Source: Clostridium ganghwense (GTDB taxonomy: Bacteria; Bacillota; Clostridia; Clostridiales; Clostridiaceae). From it: a stretch of 64,000 nucleotides of DNA. The stretch covers positions 124,001 to 188,000 of the forward strand of contig NZ_JAPQES010000001.1 of the NCBI RefSeq assembly GCF_026735165.1, in the 5' to 3' direction. Below, in pieces: positions 49,582 through 59,206 of the stretch (the stretch's first letter is position 1; each line of letters begins with the position of its first letter). The notes beneath the pieces were generated by a model that was given only the letters and a program-made list of their open reading frames with translations, searched no databases and was not told the DNA's origin. The position numbers and the translations under genes are program-made.

Positions 49582-50337
49582 TTATATACTCTTAATTATA
49601 ATGTCATTATTTTTGAGTTCATCTCTTATCCTTCTTGCAAATGCCAAAGCATGTTCGCCATCTCCATGAATACATATAGTATCAGCTTTTATATCTATTT
49701 CATTTCCACTAGCAGAAATGACTTTTCTATCTTTAATCATTCTAATTACCTGCTTACTAGCTTCATTTCTGTCATCTATCAAAGCATTCTCCTCTTTTCT
49801 AGGAGTAAGCGTTCCTTTATCAGTATAAGTTCTATCTGCAAAAACTTCATTTGCAACTTTAATCCCTACTTTCTGTCCTTCTTTTACTAGCTTGCTTCCT
49901 GAAAGTCCAAACAAAATAAGTTCTGGATTAACTTTATAAACAGCCTCTACAATAGCCCGTGATAGTTCTTCACTTCTAGCAGCCATATTATAAAGGGATC
50001 CATGAGGTTTTACATGGTTCATCCTTCCACCATAAGCTTTTACAAAGCCATATAGTGCTCCAATTTGATAAACAGTTATATCATAAACCTCTCTAGGTGA
50101 AATGTGCATATTTCTTCTTCCAAATCCAACTAAATCTTGAAATCCAACATGTGCTCCTACTGCAACATTTTTCTCTAAGGCAAGTTTTACTGTTTTATTC
50201 ATAACTGAAGGATCTCCCCCATGAAATCCACAAGCAATATTGGCTGAAGTTATAAATTGTAATATTTCTTCATCATTGCCTATTTTATAAGCTCCAAAGC
50301 TCTCTCCCATGTCACAATTTAAATCTACCTTATACAT
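49582..50337 (-). CDS. pxpA: 5-oxoprolinase subunit PxpA (LamB/YcsF)
   Basis: 251 residues, standard length. Family marks: [12 protein letters not shown] at the N-terminus, [15 protein letters not shown] (29-43), [16 protein letters not shown] (61-76) and [11 protein letters not shown] (107-117). With PxpB and PxpC it forms the ATP-dependent prokaryotic 5-oxoprolinase that opens pyroglutamate to glutamate. Last gene of the pxpB-pxpC-pxpA operon, 9 bp after pxpC. Confidence 0.95.
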   Translation of the reverse strand: MYKVDLNCDMGESFGAYKIGNDEEILQFITSANIACGFHGGDPSVMNKTVKLALEKNVAVGAHVGFQDLVGFGRRNMHISPREVYDITVYQIGALYGFVKAYGGRMNHVKPHGSLYNMAARSEELSRAIVEAVYKVNPELILFGLSGSKLVKEGQKVGIKVANEVFADRTYTDKGTLTPRKEENALIDDRNEASKQVIRMIKDRKVISASGNEIDIKADTICIHGDGEHALAFARRIRDELKNNDIIIKSI

Positions 50338-50346
50338 ATAATCCCC

Positions 50347-51351
50347 CTATATAGTTTTAATTTTTAATGCCTTTTTAATATCATCTATATCTTTTTCTCT
50401 TTCTATGTATAGTTTTTGCGCTTCCTCTAAAGAAACTTCACAAAATGAAATACTGTCTCCTGGCTTTAATTGAGCCACAACTGGAATATCTACGGAAATT
50501 ACCTGACCAATTTTAGGATATCCACCAGTAGTTTGTCTATCTGCTAGAAGAATTATTGGGTTTCCATCTGCAGGTACTTGTATCGTTCCAAGTGCAACAG
50601 CTTCTGATATCATTTCTAAAGATTCTTTTAGCTCTATACTTTCACCTTTAATTCTATATCCCATTCTATCTGATTGAGGAGTAATTAAAAATTTATTTTG
50701 GAATAAACTTTCTTTACTTTGCTCATTAAAATAATTAAATTCTCCTCCTCTTATTATCCTTACAGTAGGACTATTGCTGTAAGACGGAAGAATTTTTGGT
50801 GATATAAACCAATTAGGATACGCAAAACCATATTCATTTATATTGCCTGCAATATTATTTATAATCTCTAGAGCTCTATTAGAAAGCTCTTTTAACTCTA
50901 AAATATCCCCTCTTTTAAGCTGTCTTCCTTCATATCCACCTATTTCTGCACGAAGATAGGTACTTTTACTCCCCATTATTTTTTCTATATTAAAAAAACC
51001 TGCAAAAGCTACATAGGTTCTTGTCCCATGATTACTTTTACCAAAACTCAATATGCTTCCTTTTTTTACATAAATAGGTCTCCACATAGATATTGAAATA
51101 TCATTTATTTTAGGCGACAAATCAGCTCCACAGATAGAAATTAAAGTATCTTTATTGATTAAAATCTCCGGTCCCATCAGCGTTATTTCTAAGGTTCCTT
51201 CTCCCTCTTCATTTCCCACCATTATATTTGCCATACGGTGAGCAAATGAATCCATAGCTCCACTTACGATTACTCCATATTTTCTGAATCCATATCTTCC
51301 AAGGTCCTGAATAGTTGTTAAAAGTCCTGGATTCTTTATTTCTATGTCCAC
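50347..51351 (-). CDS. pxpC: 5-oxoprolinase subunit PxpC
   Basis: 334 residues, KipA/allophanate-hydrolase-like domain: NPGLLTTIQDLGRYGFRKYGV at the start, FYFNEQ-like FNYFNEQSKES near 210, ITPQSDRMGYRIKG (229-242) and RQTTGGYPKIGQV (279-291). It pairs with PxpB as the transfer part of 5-oxoprolinase. Its first codons overlap the end of pxpB by 10 bp, which implies translational coupling. Confidence 0.94.
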   Translation of the reverse strand: MDIEIKNPGLLTTIQDLGRYGFRKYGVIVSGAMDSFAHRMANIMVGNEEGEGTLEITLMGPEILINKDTLISICGADLSPKINDISISMWRPIYVKKGSILSFGKSNHGTRTYVAFAGFFNIEKIMGSKSTYLRAEIGGYEGRQLKRGDILELKELSNRALEIINNIAGNINEYGFAYPNWFISPKILPSYSNSPTVRIIRGGEFNYFNEQSKESLFQNKFLITPQSDRMGYRIKGESIELKESLEMISEAVALGTIQVPADGNPIILLADRQTTGGYPKIGQVISVDIPVVAQLKPGDSISFCEVSLEEAQKLYIEREKDIDDIKKALKIKTI

Positions 51352-52100
51352 TTTAGTTCTCCTTCATCTTCATATTTAAGTTTATGATATTCTTCTTTTG
51401 AAATAGGTTTAAATTTAATTAAATCTCCTGCTTGCAGGAGACTTGGAATTTCCCTTTCGGGTCTGAAAAGTTTCAGTGGAGTTTTTCCAATAAGCTGCCA
51501 TCCTCCTGGGGTAGAAATAGGATATACTCCTGTTTGCTTTCCTGCAATTCCTACTGAGCCTGCTGGTATAGATAATCTTGGTGTTTTTCTTCTAGGTGCT
51601 GAAATTTTTTCTGCCATCCCTGCAAGATAAGGAAAACCTGGAGCAAATCCTATCATATAAACTCTATTTTCACAACTTGAATGAATTTCTATGACTTCTT
51701 CTATCGAAAGTTTATTATGTTCTGCTACAAATTTCAAATCTGGTCCAAATTCTTCTCCATAGCATACTGGTATCTCAACTATTCTAGGATTGTCTTTAAT
51801 ATTATCTTTAACTTTAGATAAAATATCTTCTACAATTAAAAACACTATTTCATAAGGAGTTTTATTCTGTAAAGGTTGTTTATTTTTTGCTTCCTTAATT
51901 ACTTCTAATGGATTATAAAATATAGTCATTGTAACAAAGGAAGGCACATATTCAATCATACCTTTAAAAGGATTTCTATCAAGATATTTTGATAAACTCT
52001 TTATCTTTAAATGAGTATTTATATTTATTTCTTTGTTGAATTTTATAATAATTGCTGAATCTCCCATAGGATTAATTTGAACTAATTTATTATCTAGCAT
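51342..52100 (-). CDS. pxpB: 5-oxoprolinase subunit PxpB (KipI)
   Basis: 252 residues from the ATG with GGAGGGAG seven bases upstream; an ATG 17 codons earlier has no RBS. Marks: NPMGDSAIIIKF, VCYGEEFGPDLKFVA, YMIGFAPGFPYLAGM, PRLSIPAGSVGIAGKQTGVYP and TPGGWQLIGKTPLKLF. KipI of Bacillus inhibits a sporulation kinase, but in this operon the 5-oxoprolinase role is the natural reading. First gene of the operon. Confidence 0.94.
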   Translation of the reverse strand: MLDNKLVQINPMGDSAIIIKFNKEININTHLKIKSLSKYLDRNPFKGMIEYVPSFVTMTIFYNPLEVIKEAKNKQPLQNKTPYEIVFLIVEDILSKVKDNIKDNPRIVEIPVCYGEEFGPDLKFVAEHNKLSIEEVIEIHSSCENRVYMIGFAPGFPYLAGMAEKISAPRRKTPRLSIPAGSVGIAGKQTGVYPISTPGGWQLIGKTPLKLFRPEREIPSLLQAGDLIKFKPISKEEYHKLKYEDEGELKWT

Positions 52101-52379
52101 TGTTCTCCCTCCATAGTAATTGGTACAGTATCCTTTGGTATTATAACTCATACATCCCCATTAACACCATATAAATATATTTTAACTCTTATCAAAATGA
52201 TTTTGCAGTTTTTATATTTAATTCATTTAACTAAAAACAACTATTTACTAACTTACTGTCAAAAGTTAAAATAGTATTTACTATAGAAATTAGCTTCACC
52301 CTTAAACTCAGCCAATAAAAAAACTTATTTTACATATTCTAAATGTACAACAAATTTTTAAACGAAAGAGGAATTAAAA

Positions 52380-53398
52380 ATGGAAAAATTTAAACTTGCT
52401 CTAAAAAGAGGATTTAAACGTTATGCGCTAGATGCACTTAGTGCAATGGCTCTTGGACTATTTTCTTCTTTAATAATAGGTCTTATTCTATCTCAACTAT
52501 CTAAATCCCTGATCTTACTTTTATAAAAGAATTTGCAAATATTGTTTCTGCCAAATCACCTGTGGTAGGTTCTGCAATAGGTGCTGCTATAGCTTATGGG
52601 CTAAAAAGTTCCCAACTTACTATCTTTTCTTCTGTTGCAACTGGTGCTTTTGGTTATACTCTTGGCGGACCAGTTGGGGCATATATAGCATCAGTATTAG
52701 GTGTTGAAGTAGGTGAATTAGTGGCTGGAAAAACTAAAATAGATATTATTTTAGTTCCTTCTATAACAATAATTACAGGTGGTTTAGCTGGTAAGTTTGT
52801 AGGACCATATATTTCTACTTTTATGACAGATATAGGCAGTGTTATAAATATAGCCACAACTCTTCATCCTATTCCTATGGGTATCGCTGTTTCAACTCTT
52901 ATGGGAATTGCTCTTACAACTCCCATAAGCAGTGCTGCTATTGCAATATCACTAAATATGACCGGACTTGCAGCTGGAGCCGCAACAATGGGCTGCTGCG
53001 CTCAAATGGTAGGATTTGCTGTATCAAGCTATAGGGAAAATAAAATATCTGGATTAATTTCTCAAGGAATAGGAACTTCAATGCTTCAAGTTTCAAATAT
53101 ATTAAAAAATCCATTAATATTGTTTCCTCCAACTATTACTGGAGCAATTCTTGGTCCAATAGCTACTACTGTATTTAAAATAGAAAATATATCTATCGGT
53201 GCTGGAATGGGAACAAGTGGATTAGTTGGACCAATAGGAACTTTCACTGCAATGCAGGGTATAAAACCAAACAGCATATTAATTTTACAAATTATAGTAC
53301 TACAGTTCATTGTTCCTGCACTTATTTCCATATCTATTTCTGAATTTATGAGAAAAAAAGGTTGGATTAAATTTGGAGATATGAAATTAGATTTATAA
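52380..53398 (+). pseudogene. PTS EIIC-type membrane transporter gene with a frameshift
   Basis: The ATG at 52380 (RBS AGAGGA) opens a frame of 48 codons (MEKFKLALKRGFKRYALDAL...) that stops at 52526. The matching continuation is in the -1 frame from about 52506 (IPDLTFIKEFANIVSAKSPV) to 53398. Adding one A to the AAA at 52503-52505 would restore a single 340-residue protein of the PTS_EIIC_2 family, with glycine-rich membrane helices such as VGSAIGAAIAYGLK and GAGMGTSGLVGPIGTF. The rest is intact, so the break is recent, a sequencing error or a phase-variable A-tract. The role of the family is uncertain. Confidence 0.8.
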
Positions 53399-53403
53399 AA
53401 GTA

Positions 53404-53438
53404 AAAACCAGTTGCATCTTATCATGTAACTGGTTTTT
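53404..53438 (+). terminator. Terminator after the EIIC-type gene
   Basis: AAAACCAGTTGCAT / ATGTAACTGGTTTT with one G-U pair and a 6-nt loop, ending in five T. Confidence 0.85.
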
Positions 53439-53544
53439 CATATAATTGTTTCATTTTTTCAACAGTCTTTTTTATGTCTTCTCTAAATTCTTTTGGTTCT
53501 AAAACCTCTACCGACTCTCCTTGACTTAGAAACCATCTTTTTAT
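53422..53544 (-). pseudogene. C-terminal remnant of a WYL-domain regulator
   Basis: In the frame ending at 53422 the minus strand reads IKRWFLSQGESVEVLEPKEF followed by REDIKKTVEKMKQLYEKPVT and a stop. This is the typical C-terminus of WYL (YafY-type) transcription regulators (LSxGxxVEVLEPxELRxxI). There is no start, helix-turn-helix or WYL core, so only about 40 codons survive. It abuts, out of frame, the GGDEF fragment upstream. Confidence 0.75.
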
Positions 53545-53707
53545 TTAGTAATTTTATACCTCTTGCTCTATTCGCTACTGAAGTCATGGAATCCATTGTT
53601 GCATAATATTTAAGTTGTTTATTTTTCTTTTTTAAATGATTAATGTATTTATCTTTTTCATATAAAATCTTTATAAGCTGTTCTTTATCAAATTTTTCGT
53701 ACTGCAT
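53545..53707 (-). pseudogene. N-terminal remnant of a GGDEF (diguanylate cyclase) gene
   Basis: Begins at an ATG with a good RBS (GGAGGTAGGG). Residues 1-37 form a short coiled coil, then ATMDSMTSVANRARGIKLLN matches the first helix of a GGDEF domain (DxLTGxxNRRxxxxxL). The domain is cut after about 50 codons, before the GGDEF motif; the open frame runs on to 53483 through WYL sequence in the wrong frame. A deletion seems to have joined two unrelated genes. Confidence 0.75.
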
Positions 53708-53814
53708 CCTACATCCCTACCTCCAAATAATGTATATATAGATTAATTATAGCAAGCTACATAGACAGATATTGTCCACTTATTTTTATTAAATATTGAA
53801 ATTTATAAAATAAA

Positions 53815-53845
53815 TACAAAAAACAGGTATCCACATACCTGTTTT
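53815..53845 (-). terminator. Terminator of the sodium symporter gene
   Basis: AAAACAGGTAT / ATACCTGTTTT with a 4-nt loop; on the minus strand it continues TTTTTTG. 5 bp past the stop. Confidence 0.85.
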
Positions 53846-53849
53846 CACT

Positions 53850-55238
53850 TTACATCTTTGTATAGTTCTCTATACCTTTATACTTTAAATATTTACTCAT
53901 AAATAAAATTGCAATTATGCTTGTTATTAAACCTATATATATGGAACTTATTTGAGGTAATCCTGAAAAAATCCACATAGTGCTTACAGCAGGTGCCGAA
54001 ACAATAGCATACAATCCAGCCTTTGGATGAATCTTATCTTTAAATACTATAGCCATAACCGTTGGAATAAATATAGGTGTAGCCCTAAATACCATTGAAA
54101 GAAATCCCCAATTTAAAATCATAGTTTCTTTATTATTAATTACAACAAAGAAAGTCATAATGCCAATTATCACTATAATAATTCTTAATACCAATAATTC
54201 TTTTCTATCATCACATTTCGGATTCAAAATTTGTTTATACACATCACGAGTAAGCATAGTTGATATTCCGAGAGTCAATCCTGCTCCAGTAGCTGTAGAT
54301 GAAATCAAAACTGTAGCTATAGCTATACCAGCTATACCGGGGTTTAGATAATTTATTAAAAATAAAGGAAATGCTTCTCTTGCAGAAATACTTGGATAAT
54401 GTATTCTCATATACATTCCTATAGCAGTACATACTATTCCTATAGGGAATACTAAAAAAGCTACTAGAAAAGCACTCTTCTTAGATGTTCCGCTATCTCT
54501 TCCTGACATTATAGCTTGAAAATAAGTCTGAGTAGATAATACACCTACAACAGTTGATAAAACAGAAGCTAAATCTTCTGATACACTTCCACTGAATAAA
54601 TTAAACCAAGGTTCTTTTGGCAGTATAGTCATTATTTCTTTAAAGCCATTCAATTTAACTAGTAATATTCCACCACATATTAGTGTTGTACTATATAAAA
54701 GTATGGTCTTAAGTCCTCCTACCAGAGTGCTTCCCCAAAAGCCTCCAAAAACAACATAAATAACGAGTAACATTACTACAATAAAAGCTGCTTTTATAAC
54801 ACTCATTCCAAAGATTGCTGTAAATAGTGCAATACAAGCAATAATTTGTCCATTTACATGTATAAACATACCTATAGACAATAATATACTTGAACTAGTT
54901 CTAGCATTTTTTCCATAAGTATCTCCTATAATTTGAGGTATAGTTTCCCAATCTTTTTTATCTACTTGCTTAGAATAAAATATTCCCAATATTATACTAG
55001 CTATACATAATCCAGTAATAAACCAAATAGCAACAACTCCGTGGTTATATGCCATTTGAGTTGTACCCACTGTAGATGCCCCTCCTATTATTGAGCCCAT
55101 AAGCATACTTGTAACTCCTACTGCTCCTAATTTATTTCCTCCCACAATAAAGTCTTTAGATGTTTTAACTCTTGAATTTCCTAAATACCCTACCACTCCT
55201 GTTAGGAGAAGTGTAATAATTGCACTAAATATAAACAT
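53850..55238 (-). CDS. Sodium:solute symporter (SSS family)
   Basis: 462 residues, about 13 membrane helices. SSS-type features: GYLGNSRVKTSKDFIVGGNKLG at the start, ATVLISSTATGAGLTLGISTMLTRDVY near 302-328 (sodium site region) and YKGIENYTK at the end. It belongs to the PutP/PanF superfamily, but the substrate cannot be told from sequence; neighbours give no hint. Start ATG with GGGGAGAAAG upstream. Single gene with its own terminator. Confidence 0.88.
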   Translation of the reverse strand: MFIFSAIITLLLTGVVGYLGNSRVKTSKDFIVGGNKLGAVGVTSMLMGSIIGGASTVGTTQMAYNHGVVAIWFITGLCIASIILGIFYSKQVDKKDWETIPQIIGDTYGKNARTSSSILLSIGMFIHVNGQIIACIALFTAIFGMSVIKAAFIVVMLLVIYVVFGGFWGSTLVGGLKTILLYSTTLICGGILLVKLNGFKEIMTILPKEPWFNLFSGSVSEDLASVLSTVVGVLSTQTYFQAIMSGRDSGTSKKSAFLVAFLVFPIGIVCTAIGMYMRIHYPSISAREAFPLFLINYLNPGIAGIAIATVLISSTATGAGLTLGISTMLTRDVYKQILNPKCDDRKELLVLRIIIVIIGIMTFFVVINNKETMILNWGFLSMVFRATPIFIPTVMAIVFKDKIHPKAGLYAIVSAPAVSTMWIFSGLPQISSIYIGLITSIIAILFMSKYLKYKGIENYTKM

Positions 55239-55440
55239 TTCTTTCTCCCCTTATACTGCTGTAGCAAACTTACTTTTTACCTTTCATATATCACAAATAT
55301 TTACGTATCCATAAATTTATAACTTTCTTAAGTATTATATGCATTTCTTCTACATTTTGTAAAATAATATAAATATTTTTGAATAAATATAATATTAGCT
55401 TACTATAATATAAATAGCAATAATAGAATTTTTAAGTTAA

Positions 55441-55471
55441 AAATGACAGATAGCCTCTACCTGTCATTTTT
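55441..55471 (-). terminator. Terminator of the O6-alkylguanine transferase gene
   Basis: AAATGACAG / CTGTCATTT, extended by TAG/CTA, followed by a T-rich run on both strands; 6 bp past the stop of the minus-strand gene. Confidence 0.8.
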
Positions 55472-55476
55472 GATAT

Positions 55477-55998
55477 TTATCCTATATTTTTCTCTAAATC
55501 TAAAAGAAAAGATTTTATGTCTAAGCCTCCAGCAAAACCTGTTAATTTACCATTTTTACCTATTACACGATGGCAAGGTACAATAATTGAAATAGGATTC
55601 ATTGAATTTGCTAAACCCACTGCTCGTGCTTTTTTTATATCTCCCATTTTTTTTGCTTGTTCTCCATAAGTAATGACTTCTCCATAAGGTATATTTTTTA
55701 GAATTTCCCATGCTTGCTTTTGGAATTCAGTTCCATCCGCAGATAATGGAATATCAAATTTTATTCTCTTACCACAAAAATATTCCTCTAATTGTCTTTC
55801 TGTTTTATTAATAATAGGATGTTCTGAGACCAATTCTAAACTTTCAAAAGCCTTTTCACAAAGTTTCCTTTGAGTTTTCCATAAAAGTGCCTTTAATGCT
55901 TTATCTGATGCAATCAATGTTATAGTACCTACTGGACTGTCTATATTTTTATACACTACTCTTTCTTTAATTTTTGCCATCATATTCATATCAAACAT
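55477..55998 (-). CDS. ogt: Methylated-DNA--protein-cysteine methyltransferase
   Basis: 173 residues. Active-site motif IIVPCHRVIGKNG with acceptor Cys142, the upstream FQKQAWEILKNIPYGEVITYG and the RAVGLANSMNPI helix-wing region are complete. It transfers alkyl groups from O6-alkylguanine to its own cysteine and is then spent. It is the Ogt-like single-domain form with no Ada regulator part. Single gene. Confidence 0.95.
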   Translation of the reverse strand: MFDMNMMAKIKERVVYKNIDSPVGTITLIASDKALKALLWKTQRKLCEKAFESLELVSEHPIINKTERQLEEYFCGKRIKFDIPLSADGTEFQKQAWEILKNIPYGEVITYGEQAKKMGDIKKARAVGLANSMNPISIIVPCHRVIGKNGKLTGFAGGLDIKSFLLDLEKNIG

Positions 55999-56205
55999 AC
56001 TTTCAAATTCCTTTCTTAAATTTACTTTTTATTATTTTTCCAATTGTATATATATTCTATCAAATAAATAATAAAATCAACAGAATCTTTCAAATAATCA
56101 ACTTTAAATAGAAAATATACTATGTATTTTGTTTTCACAAATTTTCTTAAATATTTTAAATAAAAAAGCTTAAAAAATTTAATACTAATATAGGAGGTGT
56201 TCTTA

Positions 56206-56340
56206 ATGAGAAAATATAAAATGATGAAACATCATCACATAAACTGTTTGAATAGATACGAAAAGATGTGCCTTGCAACTATAATTGGATGCAGTTTTAT
56301 GCGTGGAATCTGTATAGGTCTGTACTTAAATGAAAAATGA
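56206..56340 (+). CDS. 44-residue small protein with one hydrophobic segment
   Basis: Short gene with a strong RBS (TAGGAGGTG, 6 bp) and its own downstream terminator. The product starts MRKYKMMKHHHINCLNRYEK and then has a Cys-containing hydrophobic stretch (MCLATIIGCSFMRGICIGLYL). Basic, with three consecutive His and four Cys; it could be a small membrane or metal-associated protein. No family recognised. Confidence 0.65.
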   Translation: MRKYKMMKHHHINCLNRYEKMCLATIIGCSFMRGICIGLYLNEK

Positions 56341-56355
56341 AACATATAAAAGAAT

Positions 56356-56392
56356 AAAAGGCAGTAGTTACAAATAACTACTTGCCTTTTTA
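56356..56392. terminator. Bidirectional terminator between the small gene and moaC
   Basis: AAAAGGCAGTAGTTA pairs with TAACTACTTGCCTTTT with one bulge around a short loop; T-rich on both sides. It ends the small gene and, on the minus strand, the Mo/W operon. Confidence 0.8.
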
Positions 56393-56429
56393 TATTTATT
56401 CGGAAGGTAACCAATAAATAATTTTCAAC

Positions 56430-56912
56430 TTATTTTCTTATAAATTCTCCTGATTTTCCACCAGTTTTTTTCAAAAGTTTTATATCTGAAATTATCATTT
56501 CCCTATCTATAGCTTTACACATATCATATATAGTCAATGCAGCTACTGAAACAGCAGTGAGCGCTTCCATTTCAACTCCAGTTTGTCCAGTAGTTCTTGA
56601 TTCTCCAGTAATATCTATCTTACAATTTTCTTCGTCGAAATTAAAACTAATATCACACCCTGAAAGCATTATAGGGTGACACATTGGAATTATACTAGGA
56701 GTACTTTTAGCTCCCATTATTCCTCCTACTTGAGCCACAGAAAGAACATCTCCTTTTTTTATAGTTCCTTCTTTAACTCTTTCTAAAGTTTCTTTCTTCA
56801 TGTATATACTTCCATAAGCTACTGCTATTCTTTTAGTTTCATCCTTTTCACTTACATCAACCATTTTTGCTCTTCCCTGTTCATTTATATGAGTAAGTTC
56901 TTTTGTCTCCAT
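56430..56912 (-). CDS. moaC: Cyclic pyranopterin monophosphate synthase
   Basis: 160 residues, full length. Conserved [25 protein letters not shown] near 65-90, [27 protein letters not shown] near 108-134 and LKKTGGKSG at the end, with the catalytic Lys in LLKKTGG. It makes cyclic pyranopterin monophosphate from the MoaA product in molybdenum/tungsten cofactor synthesis. Last gene of the operon, 7 bp after moaA. Confidence 0.96.
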   Translation of the reverse strand: METKELTHINEQGRAKMVDVSEKDETKRIAVAYGSIYMKKETLERVKEGTIKKGDVLSVAQVGGIMGAKSTPSIIPMCHPIMLSGCDISFNFDEENCKIDITGESRTTGQTGVEMEALTAVSVAALTIYDMCKAIDREMIISDIKLLKKTGGKSGEFIRK

Positions 56913-56919
56913 ATGCGTA

Positions 56920-57879
56920 CTAACCTCCTATTTGAAACATCATTCTTTTAGTTTCACTTCTTTTGTTAACTTCAATTTTATGTTCTTGTGGTTTACTCAA
57001 TATAGCTTTCTTTAGCTTTGAAATAAGCAGAACTTCATTATCTATATATTCTTTAATATCTACTTCTTCTTGTGAATGTAGACAAGGTTTTATCATTCCT
57101 TCTGAAGTAATCCTTATTTTATTACAATCACGACAGAATTTACAGCTTAAAGGACTTATAAAACCAACTTTTCCTTTTGCATCTTTTAATCTATATAATT
57201 CTGCTGTGCTAGTCTCTAAACTTTTAATTGGAATAAGATTCGGAAATCTCTCTAACACTTCATCAGAAGTCATTGCTGACTTTTTATAGAACTTAACTCC
57301 TTCTCCAATAGGCATAAGTTCAATGAATCTTACATGAATAGGAAGTTCCTTTGTAAGATTTATAAAATCCCCTATCTCATCATCATTTATTCCTTTTAAA
57401 AGTACTGTATTTATTTTCAAAGGAGTTAATCCAAGGCTTAAACATTTTTCAATACCACGTAATACTTTATTAAGGTCTCCATATCTTGTTATTTTCTTAA
57501 ATTTATCCTCTTTCAAGGTATCAAGACTGATATTCAATCTTTTAAGTCCTGCCTGTTTAAGATCGTGGATTAAATCGTTAAGAAGTATTCCATTTGTAGT
57601 TATCCCTATATCTCTAATGCCTGGTGTTTGTGCTGTATTATATACAAGTTCTTCTATTCCTTTAAATATGAGAGGTTCTCCTCCAGTATACCTTATTTTC
57701 TTAATTCCTAAATTTGCTGCTGCCTTTACAATTTTAGTTATTTCTTCACATTTCATTACTTCATTGTGACATTTTTTCTCCACACCCTTTTCAGGCATAC
57801 AATATATACATCTTAAATTACATTTATCAGTCAATGAAATTCTCAAGTACTCTATTTTTCTTCCATAGTTATCTAACAT
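56920..57879 (-). CDS. moaA: GTP 3',8-cyclase (radical SAM)
   Basis: 319 residues. Radical SAM cluster Cys20-x3-Cys24-x2-Cys27 in [16 protein letters not shown], and the C-terminal second [4Fe-4S] site ([21 protein letters not shown] region near 246-266). The C-terminus ends in Gly-Gly, as needed for activity. It converts GTP to 3',8-cyclo-7,8-dihydro-GTP, step one of the pathway. 51 bp downstream of mogA/moaB. Confidence 0.96.
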   Translation of the reverse strand: MLDNYGRKIEYLRISLTDKCNLRCIYCMPEKGVEKKCHNEVMKCEEITKIVKAAANLGIKKIRYTGGEPLIFKGIEELVYNTAQTPGIRDIGITTNGILLNDLIHDLKQAGLKRLNISLDTLKEDKFKKITRYGDLNKVLRGIEKCLSLGLTPLKINTVLLKGINDDEIGDFINLTKELPIHVRFIELMPIGEGVKFYKKSAMTSDEVLERFPNLIPIKSLETSTAELYRLKDAKGKVGFISPLSCKFCRDCNKIRITSEGMIKPCLHSQEEVDIKEYIDNEVLLISKLKKAILSKPQEHKIEVNKRSETKRMMFQIGG

Positions 57880-57930
57880 ACTTAAGCTCCTTCCTTTAAA
57901 ATAGTCATACCACTTTTTTAACTTTAAATA

Positions 57931-58419
57931 CTATCTCGCACATTCAGAAGCTTTATTCTTTAATATATCAATACCATGCTTAAGAGCAGGCATAACCACT
58001 TGAAGATTTTCTACTGCTCCTTTAGGACTTCCTGGTAAATTTATAATGAGAGTTTCATTTCTTATTCCAGCTATAGCCCTTGATAACATAGCTTTAGAAG
58101 TAATTTGTAAAGATTTCGTCCTCATAGCCTCTGGTATTCCCGGTACTTGTTTTTGAATTACCTTAAGAGTTGCCTCTGGTGTAATATCTCTTTTTGAAAA
58201 ACCCGTTCCTCCGTTTGTCAGAATTAAGTCTACTTTTAACTTATCACTTGCTTTCATAAGTTCTTCTACAATTTCATTTATTTCATCAGGAATCATATTA
58301 TAATATTCTATTTTATATCCTTCTTCTTCTAGCAAGTTTCTTAAAGCTGCACCTGTACCATCTACTCTTTCCCCTCTCGATCCTTTATCACTAATTGTTA
58401 AAATTGCTGTTTTTATCAT
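57931..58419 (-). CDS. Molybdopterin adenylyltransferase-type protein (MogA/MoaB)
   Basis: 162 residues of the MoCF fold: ILTISDKGSRGERVDGTGA at the start, ILTNGGTGFSKRDITPEAT near 85-103 and LPGSPKGAVENL near 130. It adenylates molybdopterin before metal insertion. Bacterial members are called MogA or MoaB and cannot be told apart here, so no symbol is assigned. 40 bp after the DUF364 gene. No moaD or moaE gene, needed to make molybdopterin itself, is in the window. Confidence 0.92.
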   Translation of the reverse strand: MIKTAILTISDKGSRGERVDGTGAALRNLLEEEGYKIEYYNMIPDEINEIVEELMKASDKLKVDLILTNGGTGFSKRDITPEATLKVIQKQVPGIPEAMRTKSLQITSKAMLSRAIAGIRNETLIINLPGSPKGAVENLQVVMPALKHGIDILKNKASECAR

Positions 58420-58459
58420 TTATTTCACCTGCTAACTTTTATAGTTTGATTATAGGAAT

Positions 58460-59194
58460 TTACTTGCTGCATGGACAAAATCTATTTAAGTTCATCAATG
58501 CAGCTGATCCTGATATAGTTGTTCCAAAGAATATAACTGGCTTTTCAGTTAAAAACTTTGTAATAGTATCATTTGCACAAGTACTTCCTGTAGCCACAAT
58601 AAGTTCACACCAATTTAATACATCCTCTGTTTTCTCTTCAGCATTTTCAATTTTAACTCCAAATTTCTCCTCACCTATTTTTTCCTTGTCAAGATCAACA
58701 ACTCTAACATGAAAGTTTTCTGAAAGTCTTTGAAGCATCGCTGGTTGAAGACCTATAAGAGCTATTTTAGGTAAGCCATACTTTTCTTCTATATGCTCTA
58801 CAAGCTTTTTAGCACACTCTTCTGGTTCTTCATCTTTGCAGTGAATGCTTCTATCTGCTATATTTAAATATTTACAAACCGCATTTAATGTTGATATAAA
58901 AACCGCTCTATCAAAATTTGTTTGTATAGGTCTGTTTATTATCTCTTCAATTGTACCTGTGAATTCTCCAGGCATATCTGTAAACGCTTGTCCTCTTTCT
59001 CCTCTAAATTCAGCTTGCATAAGCTTTTCTTTTCCTTTTATAATAGGATAATCTTTTCTTACAGGATTTCCTATAGCCTCTTGAGTATTAAGAGTTCTTC
59101 CTTTAACACTTATTTGTTCATTTAGAAGTTCGTTCTCTTCTACAATCTTTTTAAATTTTTCTAATAGATTTTCATAAAAAATACATTTATGCAT
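58460..59194 (-). CDS. DUF364/DUF4213 Rossmann-like protein in the Mo/W operon
   Basis: 244 residues, matching the two-part family proposed as heavy-metal chelation proteins: an N-terminal DUF4213-like half (QISVKGRTLNTQEAIGNPVR, FTGTIEEIINRPIQT) and a C-terminal Rossmann half (KIALIGLQPAMLQRL, VRVVDLDKE, CELIVATGSTCANDTI). Five cysteines cluster in the second half, including CPCSK at the end. The operon position between the ABC transporter ATPase and mogA/moaB suggests a role in molybdate or tungstate handling, for instance oxyanion binding or insertion; this is inference. RBS AAAGGAGG. Confidence 0.85.
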   Translation of the reverse strand: MHKCIFYENLLEKFKKIVEENELLNEQISVKGRTLNTQEAIGNPVRKDYPIIKGKEKLMQAEFRGERGQAFTDMPGEFTGTIEEIINRPIQTNFDRAVFISTLNAVCKYLNIADRSIHCKDEEPEECAKKLVEHIEEKYGLPKIALIGLQPAMLQRLSENFHVRVVDLDKEKIGEEKFGVKIENAEEKTEDVLNWCELIVATGSTCANDTITKFLTEKPVIFFGTTISGSAALMNLNRFCPCSK

Positions 59195-59206
59195 ATTATC
59201 CCTCCT

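Noticed and set aside
52654-53331. Minus-strand open frames across the EIIC-type gene
   Set aside because: Shadows of the glycine-rich membrane gene with no RBS or domain.
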